Shown: positions 15,735-24,417, numbered from the stretch's first letter. The stretch is DNA of 29,310 bases from RUG563 sp045590215 (GCA_045590215.1 JAZNQO010000024.1:1-29310); one strand, 5' to 3'. Program-made: numbers and translations. The notes: generated by a model not told the origin, from the letters alone.

Positions 15735-15750
15735 TGTTTCACGTGAAACA
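15735..15750. promoter_or_regulatory. parS site 1
   Basis: TGTTTCACGTGAAACA is the exact 16-base palindrome bound by Spo0J/ParB in Bacillota. It lies between the recF stop codon and the decarboxylase operon. Confidence 0.95.
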
Positions 15751-15816
15751 TTCCTTATTTGCGTTTTTTCGGCATAAAAAAAAGAAATACTTTGCTGCTA
15801 ACAAGGCATTTCTTTC

Positions 15817-16902
15817 TTATCCTTGGGTGATTTTGCCCTTGTTCACCTGCAATACGCAGGCAGGCTTTGCGCCGATGAAATCGCCGGGGTCTGTGCAGGT
15901 GAGCAAGGCTTGGGCATGGCCGATGCGGCTGATGAGCCGGCGGCGGCGTTCGGGGTCCAGTTCCGAAAGCACGTCGTCCAATAGCAATAGCGGTGCTTCC
16001 CCTTGGGAGGCAGCCAGCAGGTCAAAAGCCGCCAATTTCATAGAAAGAGCCGCCGTTCGCATTTGCCCCTGGGATGCAAAGGCCTTCATGGGCATGGCGC
16101 AAAGGGTCAGTTCCACATCGTCCCGGTGAGGGCCGAAGGTGGTGAACTGCCGTCTCAAATCCTCATCCCGGCTGGCGTGAAGCCCCTGCAGCATCTTTTC
16201 AGAAGGCTCCTGCGCCTGCGCAAGGGCACTTTCATATTTCAAGGCGAAAACTTCTTCTTCCTTGCCGCCAATATAGAAATAATGCTGCTGCGCCCAGTCT
16301 TGCAGCCGCTGGCAGGCCTCCCTGCGCAAACGCACTACGGGAGCTGCCGCCAAGGCCAATTGCTCATCCCATGCAGGCAGCTGCCGCATATCACCGTTTT
16401 TCAAAAGAGCATTGCGCTGCTTCAATACGCTCATGTACGTTTGCAGCGCATAAAAATAACTGCGCTGCTGCTGGGAAAGCAGCATATCCAGGAACCGCCG
16501 CCGCGCCTGCGGCCCATCCTTTACCAGCTGCAAATCTTCGGGAGAAAAAATCACGCAGGTGGCATGCCCCATCAGTTCGCCGATTTTCGAGGCCGTTTTG
16601 CCGTTCACATAGATAATCTTCTTTTTCCGGGCATTTTCAAACAGCCGGACGCCCACTTCGTGCTTGCCGTCTTTTCTTTCCACCGTCAATTGCACCGCCG
16701 TGGTTTCCTTGCCGTTTGCAATCATTTCTTTGTCAAAGGAGGTGCGATGGCTGCGGCCAAGGCAGCACAGATGCACCGCTTCCAGCAGATTGGTTTTCCC
16801 TGCACCGTTTTCGCCAACCAATACCGTCACGCCTTCCGGCGGCGTCAACATCACTTGGTCATAGCAGCGAAAATTGTGCAGCCGCAGGCCTGTTATGTGC
16901 AT
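15817..16902 (-). CDS. recF: RecF, DNA gap-repair ATPase
   Basis: 361 residues, the usual RecF length. It is an SMC-like ABC ATPase that with RecO and RecR loads RecA at single-strand gaps. Visible marks: N-terminal ITGLRLHNFRCY, Walker A GENGAGKTN, VIFSPEDLQLVKDGPQARRRFLD, signature SQGQMRTAALSMKLA and Walker B PLLLLDDVLSELD. AAGGGGGG lies just upstream of the ATG. The dnaN-recF linkage usual at bacterial origins is broken here: recF faces away from dnaN, with trkH and trkA between them. Both flanks carry parS sites. Confidence 0.96.
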   Translation of the reverse strand: MHITGLRLHNFRCYDQVMLTPPEGVTVLVGENGAGKTNLLEAVHLCCLGRSHRTSFDKEMIANGKETTAVQLTVERKDGKHEVGVRLFENARKKKIIYVNGKTASKIGELMGHATCVIFSPEDLQLVKDGPQARRRFLDMLLSQQQRSYFYALQTYMSVLKQRNALLKNGDMRQLPAWDEQLALAAAPVVRLRREACQRLQDWAQQHYFYIGGKEEEVFALKYESALAQAQEPSEKMLQGLHASRDEDLRRQFTTFGPHRDDVELTLCAMPMKAFASQGQMRTAALSMKLAAFDLLAASQGEAPLLLLDDVLSELDPERRRRLISRIGHAQALLTCTDPGDFIGAKPACVLQVNKGKITQG

Positions 16903-16972
16903 CCGTCATCCCCCCTTCTTTTTGATAAGCCAAGTTTGCCACAAAGGCCATGGAATGTCAAGGGCGCAAAAA

Positions 16973-16988
16973 TGTTTCACGTGAAACA
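16973..16988. promoter_or_regulatory. parS site 2
   Basis: A second exact TGTTTCACGTGAAACA, between recF and trkH and touching the T-tract of the trkH terminator. Confidence 0.95.
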
Positions 16989-17025
16989 AAAAGCTGCTAT
17001 GGCTTCATGCGCCGCAGCAGCTTTC
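16984..17025 (-). terminator. Terminator of the trkA-trkH operon
   Basis: AAAGCTGCT (16990-16998) pairs with AGCAGCTTT (17016-17024). On the minus strand the stem is followed by TTTTTGTTTC, which overlaps parS site 2. Confidence 0.8.
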
Positions 17026-17034
17026 GACAGTTTA

Positions 17035-18483
17035 TTACCTCTTTCGCCATAGACTGATGGAAAAAAGGCTTAAAATGGGGATAATCTCCAATCGACCGGC
17101 CAGCATCATGAAAGAAAGGGTGATTTTCGATACCGGAGACAGGAAGGCGAAGTTCTGGGTGGGGCCAACGGCACCTAAGCCGGGGCCCACATTGGACAAG
17201 CAAGTCTGCACTGCCACAAAAGCGTCCTCAACCGTCACTACGCTTTCAAAAGAGAGGATAAAAGCCCCCACCAATTCCAACGCAATATAAAGGAACAAAA
17301 ATCCGCCCACCTTCGCCAATACCGTTTCCGGCACTGCCTTGCCGTCCATCCGCACCACGGAAACTTTTCTTGGATGAATGGTGACTTTAATATCACGCAG
17401 GGCGTTCTTAATCAGCATAATCACCCGGCTCACCTTGAATCCGCCGCCCGTGGAACCGCCACTGGCACCGATAATTAACAGAAGCAGCAGAATGATTTTT
17501 GCAATCGTGGGCCACAGGTCAAAGTCCGCCGTCACAAAGCCTGTGGTGGACATAATAGAGGTCACTTGGAAAAAGGCCGTGCGGATAGCGTCGTGAAAAT
17601 TGGGGAAAGAGGGAAGAATGACAAAGGTGATGCCCAGCGTCGCCGCAAGAATAATCCCAAAATACACCCACAATTCCTCGTTTTTCACGGCCAGCTTGAC
17701 TTCCTTGCGCATCAGATGAAAATAGATGGCAAAGTTCACGCCAAACAGCATCATAAAAATGCTCAATATCCATTCCACTGCCGCACTGCCGAATGCGCCT
17801 ACACTGGCGTTATAATTGGAAAAGCCGCCGGTACCAGCTGTGGAAAAGGTATGAATGGCTGCATCATACGCATTCATGCCCACTGCTATCAGCAAAATAA
17901 ACAAAATAACGGAAAGAATGAAATACAAAAGATACAGCACCTTGGCCGTATCGCTGGTTCGTGGCAACAGCTTGGAAAAAGTGGGACCCGGGCTTTCTGC
18001 CATGGTCAGATGGGAGGTACGCCCGGAAAGCCTGGGCAGCAGAGCCACGGATAATACCAAAACCCCCATACCGCCGATCCAATGGGTGAAAGACCGCCAG
18101 AACAAAATGCCCTTGGGCAAGGCTTCGATATTGGTGAGGATGGAAGCACCAGTAGTGGTAAAGCCGCTAACCGCTTCAAAATAGGCATCCACCAGATTGG
18201 GAATGGCGCCCGACAGGCAAAAGGGCAAAGCCCCGAAGAAGGAAAGAATGATCCAGCTTAATCCCGCCACTGCCACGCCGTCTTTGGCATTCAAATCTTC
18301 CCTTTCCGGCTTCACAAAGCATGCCGGGCCAATGCTACAGGCAACAATAATCAGCATGGTATATAGAAAGGCCTTTGCGTCTCCCTGGCCGTAAATCAGC
18401 GCAATGATCAAAGATGGAATCATTAATATTGCTTCCATCAGCAAAAACCTGCCCATCAACCGGAGTATCAATCGCTTATTCAA
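17035..18483 (-). CDS. trkH: TrkH/KtrB-family K+ transporter, membrane subunit
   Basis: 482 residues with many membrane segments arranged as the four M1-P-M2 repeats of the TrkH/KtrB superfamily. Selectivity-loop-like glycines are visible in SGFTTTGASIL, STAGTGGFSNYN, MSTTGFVTADFD and CLSNVGPGLGAVGP, one per repeat. It imports K+ together with the TrkA gate encoded just upstream (18-base gap). The start is TTG at 18483: the N-terminus (RLILRLMGRFLLMEAILM) matches the family's usual beginning and GAGG lies 9 bases before it. It ends at the hairpin next to parS site 2. Confidence 0.93.
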   Translation of the reverse strand: MNKRLILRLMGRFLLMEAILMIPSLIIALIYGQGDAKAFLYTMLIIVACSIGPACFVKPEREDLNAKDGVAVAGLSWIILSFFGALPFCLSGAIPNLVDAYFEAVSGFTTTGASILTNIEALPKGILFWRSFTHWIGGMGVLVLSVALLPRLSGRTSHLTMAESPGPTFSKLLPRTSDTAKVLYLLYFILSVILFILLIAVGMNAYDAAIHTFSTAGTGGFSNYNASVGAFGSAAVEWILSIFMMLFGVNFAIYFHLMRKEVKLAVKNEELWVYFGIILAATLGITFVILPSFPNFHDAIRTAFFQVTSIMSTTGFVTADFDLWPTIAKIILLLLLIIGASGGSTGGGFKVSRVIMLIKNALRDIKVTIHPRKVSVVRMDGKAVPETVLAKVGGFLFLYIALELVGAFILSFESVVTVEDAFVAVQTCLSNVGPGLGAVGPTQNFAFLSPVSKITLSFMMLAGRLEIIPILSLFSISLWRKR

Positions 18484-18501
18484 GGTTTGTTTCCTCGTTT
18501 C

Positions 18502-19869
18502 TTAATCCTTATGGATCACTTCGTCCAAAGAGCTGATGCCCAGCCGCTTGGAAATGATAATCACCGAATCGCCGTTTTCGATCGTGTCGTTACCAAAGGG
18601 CACCAGCACCTTGTTTTCACGCACAATGACGGCAATCAGGCAATCTTTATCAATGTTCAATTCCTTCAGCGGTACATACATAAAGGGCATATTGCCTTCA
18701 GCAATAAATTCCAGAGCCTCTGCCTTGCCGCCCACCAGCCTGTACATCCGCACAACGGCAGCAGAAGAGCGGCTGGAACGGGTGCGCACCGTGCGCAGCA
18801 CGTTATTCACCGCCACTTTCAGCGCACTGATAATGGAATCCAGCCCCATGTTTTTCATAATGGCGGAATAGGTATCCCGGCTGGATTTCACAATCACCTT
18901 TTTCACGCCCCGCTTTACGGCGTAAAGGCCGGCCATCAGGTTTTCTTCATCCCGGTCAGACAGCGTAATGAATGCCGGGAATTCTGGCAGGCCTTCGCTT
19001 TCCAATAATTCCTGATCCGTTCCGTCGCCCCGGATGATATTCACCCCCGGCAGCATTTCCGAAAGGGTTCTGGCCTTTTCGCTGCTGATTTCAATCATCG
19101 ATACTTTGATGTGCATATTCTGCAGCATCTGCGCCAGATAAAAGGCAATGCGGCTGCCGCCCATAATCATAACCGAGCGGATGGACGCCGCTTCCTTGCC
19201 AATGGCACGGAAAAAGGCGGTGATGGTATTCACATCGCCTACCACATGCACCGTATCACCGGGCTGAATAACAAAATTACCTTTAGGAATAATGGCCTGG
19301 CCGTTTCTTTCCACGGCACAAAAAAGCACTTGCGGCAGATTTTTTTTGATACGATAAATATCTTTCAGAGGAATGCCGGTAATGCCGTCTTTTTCAGAAG
19401 CACGAAAGTCCACCATTTCCACCCGGCCTCTGGCGAACGTTTCCACACCATTCACAAAGGGGAAACGCAGCATACGGCTCACTTCACGAGCGGTGGAGCG
19501 TTCAGGATTAATCACATAATCCATAAACATTTCTTTTTGCAGAAAACTTATGCTGTTGAGATATTCAGGATCCCGGATGCGGGCGATGGTATACTGTGTT
19601 CCCAGCTTTTTGGCCGTCAAACACACCAGCATATTGATTTCATCCCCAGCGGTGGTGGCAATCACAATATCGGAATTTTCCACGTCCGCTTCTTTCAATA
19701 CATTTACCTGTACGCCATTGCCATGAATAAACAAAGCGTCCAATACATGCTCGCCTTTGGATACTTTATGCTCGTCTTTATCAATGACCGTCACATTGTG
19801 CCCTTCATTGATCAGGCTTTCCGCAATGGCAATCCCCATTTTTCCGGCACCCACAACAATAATCTGCAT
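18502..19869 (-). CDS. trkA: TrkA, RCK-domain K+ channel regulatory subunit
   Basis: 455 residues with tandem RCK modules. The first has a Rossmann nucleotide-binding loop IIVVGAGKMGIAIAESL, the acidic end of strand 2 (VIDKDEHKV), and a TrkA_C domain (FRASEKDGITGIPL...PGDTVHVVGD). The second begins at VMIMGGSRIAFYLAQML and ends with another TrkA_C domain. The second loop is a degenerate glycine motif, as in many TrkA proteins. It binds NAD(H) or adenine nucleotides and gates TrkH from the cytoplasm. GGAGG precedes the ATG. It is the first gene of the trkA-trkH operon and starts at the left edge of the origin region. Confidence 0.94.
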   Translation of the reverse strand: MQIIVVGAGKMGIAIAESLINEGHNVTVIDKDEHKVSKGEHVLDALFIHGNGVQVNVLKEADVENSDIVIATTAGDEINMLVCLTAKKLGTQYTIARIRDPEYLNSISFLQKEMFMDYVINPERSTAREVSRMLRFPFVNGVETFARGRVEMVDFRASEKDGITGIPLKDIYRIKKNLPQVLFCAVERNGQAIIPKGNFVIQPGDTVHVVGDVNTITAFFRAIGKEAASIRSVMIMGGSRIAFYLAQMLQNMHIKVSMIEISSEKARTLSEMLPGVNIIRGDGTDQELLESEGLPEFPAFITLSDRDEENLMAGLYAVKRGVKKVIVKSSRDTYSAIMKNMGLDSIISALKVAVNNVLRTVRTRSSRSSAAVVRMYRLVGGKAEALEFIAEGNMPFMYVPLKELNIDKDCLIAVIVRENKVLVPFGNDTIENGDSVIIISKRLGISSLDEVIHKD

Positions 19870-19933
19870 ATCTGCCTCCGGGTTGATTAAAATGTTGTTT
19901 TTAGGAATGGTTTATATAGTATACCAATTATAT

Positions 19934-19962
19934 ATTATAGCATGTTTCTCTTTCTTATGGAA
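19934..19962 (-). promoter_or_regulatory. Promoter of trkA-trkH
   Basis: On the minus strand TTCCAT (19957-19962), a 17-base spacer and a consensus TATAAT (19934-19939), 65 bases before the trkA start codon. Confidence 0.55.
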
Positions 19963-20022
19963 GCAAAATCTTTTTTTCCATATTTTTCCTGTATTATATT
20001 TTCTTTTTTTTGTTGATAATTT

Positions 20023-20130
20023 GGTGGATAAGCAGGGATATTTTGTATTCAAAGCGCATAGAATGCTGTGTTTACAGGTTTTATGCTATCCACAAACTGT
20101 GAAAAGGCCAATTGTGGAAACTGTGGAAAA
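20023..20130. other. DnaA-box cluster, left part of oriC
   Basis: Nine-base DnaA boxes close to TTATCCACA: GGTGGATAA (20023-20031, one mismatch on the reverse strand), CTATCCACA (20086-20094, one mismatch), and the directly abutting TGTGGAAAC (20113-20121) and TGTGGAAAA (20122-20130). The flanking stretch 19900-20020 is very A+T-rich. Confidence 0.75.
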
Positions 20131-20337
20131 GGCAAAACAGTAGTTTATTTTCCTTATATAATCGAAATTTACTTGCATTTTTTCGCATGATGTGCGACAA
20201 TAACAACGTGCAGGAAGAAAGAAAAACACAGGAAAAGAAAGGATAGGCTCCTTTTCTACGTTTATCCCCTTTTTCTCCAGTTTTTTCCCTTTGTTTTTCC
20301 CCTGCAAAAAGGTAGTCTTTTCCTTGCTTGGAATGGC

Positions 20338-20384
20338 TTTTCCACATTATCCACAGGGAAACTACTACTACTAAAATATATATA
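20338..20384 (+). other. oriC basal unwinding element with DnaA-trios
   Basis: Two abutting DnaA boxes, TTTTCCACA (20338-20346) and the perfect TTATCCACA (20347-20355). They are followed by a short G-rich linker GGGAA, the repeats ACTACTACTACTA (20361-20373, trios 3'-GAT-5' on the other strand) and an AT-rich AAATATATATA. This order matches the basal unwinding system described at the Bacillus subtilis origin. It sits 65 bases upstream of dnaN. Confidence 0.85.
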
Positions 20385-20448
20385 CTACCACCACAAACAA
20401 GGAAATGAAGCCGCTGCTTTTTTGTCGGCTTTTGAAAGGAATGATCAT

Positions 20449-21567
20449 ATGCACTTTCGTGTACAGACAGATGAAATGAATTATGGCCTTGGGATGGTCA
20501 TCCGTGCCATTGCCGCCCGTCCTGCCAAGCAGGTTTATGACGGCGTTTTGATTGAAACGGATGAAAACAGCCTGCTGCTTACCTGCACAGACGGCGAAAT
20601 CTCCATTAAGGCAAGGGTTAACGCTATGGTGGAAGAAGAAGGCTGCGCCCTGCTTCCGGCCAAGCTCTTTGCTGAAATGATGCGCAAGCAGCCGGCAGGG
20701 GAAGTGGATATCCGGGTGGATGAGCGCATGCGCGCCGCCATCCGCAGCCGGGGAAGCAATACGTCCATGAGCTGTATGGCTGCCGATGAATATCCTGAAA
20801 TCCGGGATATCAGCGGAGAATTTCATGTGGATTTGCCCTGCAATCATTTCCGGGATGCCATCAGCCGGGTGCAGTTTGCCGTTTCCAATGACGAAAGCCG
20901 CAAGATTTTGACCGGTATTCTGATGGAAGTGCATCCGGAAGAAACGCTGCTGGTGGGCTTGGATGGGTTCAGGCTGGCTCTGCAGCGGATTGAAGCGGAA
21001 AATGATCTGGGCGCAAAGAATGTGCTGAATACCGTCGTGCCCGGCCGGATCCTCGGCGAAGTGAGCAAAATGCTGCCGGACAGCGATGAAAACGTAGAAA
21101 TCATTTTCAATCATGCTCATATCATGTATTCTTTCGGCACAGTGAAGGTATATGGCACCCTGCTCACCGGCGAATTTATTGATTATCAGAAAATTCTGCC
21201 TACTTCCTGGGCAACGGAAGTGATGGTCACCCGCACCCAGTTTGCCGAAGCCATTGACCGCTGCAGCCTGATGGCAAGAGAAGGAAAAAATAACCTGATT
21301 TATCTTCATCTTCAGCCCGGCGGCATCATGGAAATGACCGCGAATGCGGAACGGGGCGATGTGCATGAAGAACTGGATATCGGCTTTGAAGGAAATGAGC
21401 TTTCCATTGCTTTTAACGCCCGGTATCTGACGGATATCATCCATAATATCAGCGATGAACGGCTGAAAATGTGCTTTAACAGCAATGTTTCCCCCTGCAT
21501 GATTCTGCCGGTAGAAGGCTATGCTTTCACGTTCCTTGTGCTGCCGGTGCGCATTTTTGCCAAGTAA
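20449..21567 (+). CDS. dnaN: DNA polymerase III beta subunit (sliding clamp)
   Basis: 372 residues with the three repeated clamp domains. Recognisable stretches: DGVLIETDENSLLLTCTDGEISI (domain 1), AADEYPEIRDISG before domain 2, SRVQFAVSNDESRKILTGILME, GLDGFRLAL in domain 2, GEFIDYQKILPT before domain 3, FNARYLTDI, and the C-terminal PVEGYAFTFLVLPVRI. It forms the ring that tethers the replicase to DNA. The ATG at 20449 is chosen because GAAAGGA lies 8 bases upstream; an upstream in-frame TTG overlaps that site. It lies immediately right of the origin element, without dnaA or recF beside it. A strong terminator follows, so it is monocistronic. Confidence 0.96.
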   Translation: MHFRVQTDEMNYGLGMVIRAIAARPAKQVYDGVLIETDENSLLLTCTDGEISIKARVNAMVEEEGCALLPAKLFAEMMRKQPAGEVDIRVDERMRAAIRSRGSNTSMSCMAADEYPEIRDISGEFHVDLPCNHFRDAISRVQFAVSNDESRKILTGILMEVHPEETLLVGLDGFRLALQRIEAENDLGAKNVLNTVVPGRILGEVSKMLPDSDENVEIIFNHAHIMYSFGTVKVYGTLLTGEFIDYQKILPTSWATEVMVTRTQFAEAIDRCSLMAREGKNNLIYLHLQPGGIMEMTANAERGDVHEELDIGFEGNELSIAFNARYLTDIIHNISDERLKMCFNSNVSPCMILPVEGYAFTFLVLPVRIFAK

Positions 21568-21578
21568 AACAAGAATTC

Positions 21579-21618
21579 AAAAGACAGTACGGCGAAAAGG
21601 CTGTACTGTCTTTTTTTG
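21579..21618. terminator. Terminator between dnaN and the P-type ATPase gene
   Basis: AAGACAGTAC...GTACTGTCTT with an inner GC/GGC pairing and a run of seven T. It ends dnaN and, less strongly, the convergent leftward ATPase gene. Confidence 0.9.
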
Positions 21619-21626
21619 ATAATATT

Positions 21627-23516
21627 TTATGGGTGCAGGGAACGCAGAGCATTGAGTACTGCCAGCACCATTACGCCCACATCTGCAAATATGGCGATGC
21701 CCATGGGCAAAAGCCCCATTGCGCTGAAAATAAGACACAAAACTTTGATGCCAAGGGAAAAGATAATGTTTTGCTTTACGATGCGCATAGTTTTCTTGGA
21801 TATCTGCATAGCGGTGACGATTTGATTCAGATCATCTTCCATCAAAACTACGTCTGCCGCTTCTAACGCCGCATCGATGCCCATACCGCCCATGGCTATG
21901 CCGATATCCGCCTGCATCAGAACAGGTGCGTCGTTGATGCCGTCCCCCACGAACAGAACCTTTTCTTTTTCACTTCTGTTTGCCATGCACTTTTTCGTTT
22001 CGTTTACTTTATCAACAGGCAAAAGGGAAGCAAAAATACGGTCAACATTCGTCTGCTTCTGCACATGCAGGGCATTTTCCCGGCTGTCCCCCGTCAGCAT
22101 GATGATTTCCTGTACGCCGTTTTTCTTCATGGCATCTACTGCTGCTTTGGCTGTTTCCTTTACTTCATCGGCAATGATGATGGCTCCGGCATAAGCATTT
22201 TCGACGGCCAGATAGAGGATCACTCCGGTTCTGTTCACAGGCGCAAAGGCAATATGTGCTTCCTGCAATAATTTTGCGTTGCCGCAAAGCACCTTTTTCC
22301 CATCCACCGTGGCATAAACACCAAAGCCTGCCTTTTCCTGAATGTCTTCCACTCTCTGATGCAGAATTTCTTTTCCATAGGCTTTTTTCAGGCTCATGGC
22401 AATGGGATGGGAAGAAGCACTTTCCGCATAAGCCGCTATTTCCAGCAGGCTTTCCGCCGTCATGTTTTCCGGCAGAATTTCACTCACCGTGAAGCATCCT
22501 TTGGTGATGGTGCCTGTTTTATCCATAAAAACGGTATGCACCCGGCTCAAATTCTCCAGATGATTGGCTCCTTTAATCAGAATACCCTTTTTTCCTGCGC
22601 CGCCAATGCCGGCAAAAAAAGAAAGAGGAATGCTGATTACCAGCGCACAGGGGCAGCTGATGACAAGGAACGTAAGGGCACGGTATAGCCATGTCAAAAT
22701 GGGATAAGTGCCGTTTATCATAAGGGAAAAAAGAGGCGGCATTAGGAAAATGGCAAGGGCTAAACAGCAAACGATGGGCGTATACACCTTGGCAAAGCGA
22801 TGAATCAGGCTTTCTGCCCGTGCTTTTTTAGAAGGAGCATCTTCCATCATTTTCAAAATGCCGGAAACAGTGGATTCCTGAAAAGTGTTTTCTGTTTGGA
22901 TGTGCAAAACGCCCTGCATGTTCACGCTGCCGCTGAGCACCCTATCCCCTTTTTGTACATCCCGTGGCATGCTTTCGCCGGTCAGGGCCATGGTGTTGAG
23001 GGAAGAAATGCCGTCTGTGATGATGCCGTCCAGCGGCACCTTTTCCCCCGGCAATACGATAATGGTCTCCCCTTTTTCCACGCTTTCCGGGTGTACTTTG
23101 ATGCGCTTTCCTTCTTTTTCAATCCATGCGCTGTCCGGGCGGATGTCCATGAGCTGTGTGATATGATGGCGGCTTTTGTCCACCGCCCAGTGCTCGAATA
23201 ATTCCCCAATCTGGTAAAATAGCATTACGGCTACCGCTTCAAAATAATCGCTGCTGCCTGTGGCTATGGCCAGCACAAAAACACCCACCGTTGCAATGGA
23301 CATGAGGAACTTTTCGTTGAACATCTTTTTGCCGAGGATCCCCTTCCATGCCTTTTGCAGCACGTCAAACCCAATGAATAGATAAACGGCCAAATAACCA
23401 ATCAGCCGCAAAAAACCCGTTAAAGGCAGAAAATACAAAATCACCAGCAAGGCGATGGTTGTCAGAATCCGGAAAAGGCTTTCTTTTTGATTGTGGTGAT
23501 GATGTTGATGTTCCAT
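21627..23516 (-). CDS. Heavy-metal P1B-type ATPase (Zn2+/Cd2+ export type)
   Basis: 629 residues. P-type landmarks: TGES (179-182), transmembrane metal motif CPC (288-290), phosphorylation site DKTGT (332-336), SSHPIA (the P1B HP motif), TGDSRENA, and GDGINDAPVL. The C-terminal helix has MGGMGIDAALEAADVVLMEDDL, as in ZntA/CadA pumps. There is no N-terminal HMA domain; instead a short His-rich start (MEHQHHHH) may bind metal. The membrane pump should expel Zn2+, Cd2+ or Co2+. AAAGGAG lies about 7 bases before the ATG. It is divergent from the ArsR-AraC regulator across a shared palindrome, which points to metal-controlled expression. Confidence 0.92.
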   Translation of the reverse strand: MEHQHHHHNQKESLFRILTTIALLVILYFLPLTGFLRLIGYLAVYLFIGFDVLQKAWKGILGKKMFNEKFLMSIATVGVFVLAIATGSSDYFEAVAVMLFYQIGELFEHWAVDKSRHHITQLMDIRPDSAWIEKEGKRIKVHPESVEKGETIIVLPGEKVPLDGIITDGISSLNTMALTGESMPRDVQKGDRVLSGSVNMQGVLHIQTENTFQESTVSGILKMMEDAPSKKARAESLIHRFAKVYTPIVCCLALAIFLMPPLFSLMINGTYPILTWLYRALTFLVISCPCALVISIPLSFFAGIGGAGKKGILIKGANHLENLSRVHTVFMDKTGTITKGCFTVSEILPENMTAESLLEIAAYAESASSHPIAMSLKKAYGKEILHQRVEDIQEKAGFGVYATVDGKKVLCGNAKLLQEAHIAFAPVNRTGVILYLAVENAYAGAIIIADEVKETAKAAVDAMKKNGVQEIIMLTGDSRENALHVQKQTNVDRIFASLLPVDKVNETKKCMANRSEKEKVLFVGDGINDAPVLMQADIGIAMGGMGIDAALEAADVVLMEDDLNQIVTAMQISKKTMRIVKQNIIFSLGIKVLCLIFSAMGLLPMGIAIFADVGVMVLAVLNALRSLHP

Positions 23517-23535
23517 ATCGGTCTCCTTTCTTTTT

Positions 23536-23559
23536 ACAATTAAACACTTGCTTAATTGT
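23536..23559. promoter_or_regulatory. Palindromic operator between ATPase and regulator genes
   Basis: ACAATTAA and TTAATTGT are perfectly complementary around ACACTTGC. It overlaps the -35 box of the regulator promoter and lies 20 bases before the ATPase start codon, well placed for an ArsR/SmtB repressor to control both genes. Confidence 0.7.
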
Positions 23560-23576
23560 TATATATTTAGTATACT
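23548..23576 (+). promoter_or_regulatory. Promoter of the ArsR-AraC regulator
   Basis: TTGCTT (23548-23553), a 17-base spacer and TATACT (23571-23576). The -35 lies inside the palindrome. Confidence 0.65.
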
Positions 23577-23654
23577 GATTTCATCAAAGAGCGCAAGCAA
23601 AAAGCCTGTGCTATTTCCAAAAAGGCGAAATCCGCTGCCAAAAAGGAGAAAAGG

Positions 23655-24350
23655 ATGCAGCATATTACGATACCCCACACCCATGGCAAGCAAGAAAACA
23701 TGCAGGATGTGCAAAGAACGCTGGAAAACAAAACGCCTTTTGAAGAAGCGGCGGCTATCTTCCGTGCCATGGCGGATGATACTCGAATCCAGCTTTTTTG
23801 GATTCTGTGCCACCGGGAAGAGTGTGTTTTGAATTTGTCCGCCCTGCTGCATTTATCCAGCCCGGCGGTGTCCCATCATCTGCGGTCGCTGATTGCGCTG
23901 GGGCTGATTGAAGGCAAGCGCATGGGCAAGGAAGTGCATTATCACGCAGCGGAAACGGAAGTTTGCCGTCTTTTGCATCTGATGGTGGAGCAGGTGATGG
24001 AAATTTCCTGTCCACGGGAAAAAGTCTTGTCCAATCAGGAAATTGCAGTGCAGGTGCATGATTATTTAACGTCCCATCTGGACAGCCGCTTAACCATTGC
24101 CTCCCTTGCCCTGCAATTTCATGTGAACCCCACCACCTTAAAGCAGTCTTTCAAAGAAAAGTACGGCATTTCCATGGCGGCGCATATGAAGGAGCATCGT
24201 CTGGCGGCGGCGGCGCAGCTTTTGAAAAACTCAAATGACAGCGTTTCCGCCATTGCCAATCAGGTGGGTTTTGTGAGCCAGAGCCGCTTTACCGAGGCTT
24301 TTCGGGAAAAATTCGGCTGCCTGCCCAGGGAATACAGAAAAAAACCATAA
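23655..24350 (+). CDS. ArsR/SmtB-AraC fusion regulator
   Basis: 231 residues with two DNA-binding modules. Residues 30-100 form an ArsR/SmtB winged helix (IFRAMADDTRIQLFWIL, then the recognition helix SSPAVSHHLRSLIALGLI and wing GKEVHYHA). Cys/His residues at both ends (ECVLNL, TEVCRLLHLMVEQ) could be a metal site. Residues 130-231 form an AraC-type double helix-turn-helix (IASLALQFHVNPTTLKQSFKEKYG; VSAIANQVGFVSQSRFTEAFREKFG...PREYR). Canonical ArsR repressors are ~100-120 residues and lack the second half. GGAG lies 6 bases before the ATG. Divergent from the P-type ATPase, which is the likely target. Whether metal releases DNA, activates, or does both is not visible. Confidence 0.88.
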   Translation: MQHITIPHTHGKQENMQDVQRTLENKTPFEEAAAIFRAMADDTRIQLFWILCHREECVLNLSALLHLSSPAVSHHLRSLIALGLIEGKRMGKEVHYHAAETEVCRLLHLMVEQVMEISCPREKVLSNQEIAVQVHDYLTSHLDSRLTIASLALQFHVNPTTLKQSFKEKYGISMAAHMKEHRLAAAAQLLKNSNDSVSAIANQVGFVSQSRFTEAFREKFGCLPREYRKKP

Positions 24351-24417
24351 ATTTTTCTGCATATTTTTCTTGCTCCCTTCCTATACTAACTGTGAAAAAA
24401 ATAAGGAGGGGATTCTC

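Larger units (their letters stand above)
19870..20448. other. Origin-containing intergenic region (oriC)
   Basis: 579 bases with no supported gene between divergent trkA and dnaN. It contains the trkA promoter, an A+T-rich stretch, two DnaA-box groups about 200 bases apart and the DnaA-trio element. The 200-base stretch between the box groups shows no clear signal. Confidence 0.8.
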
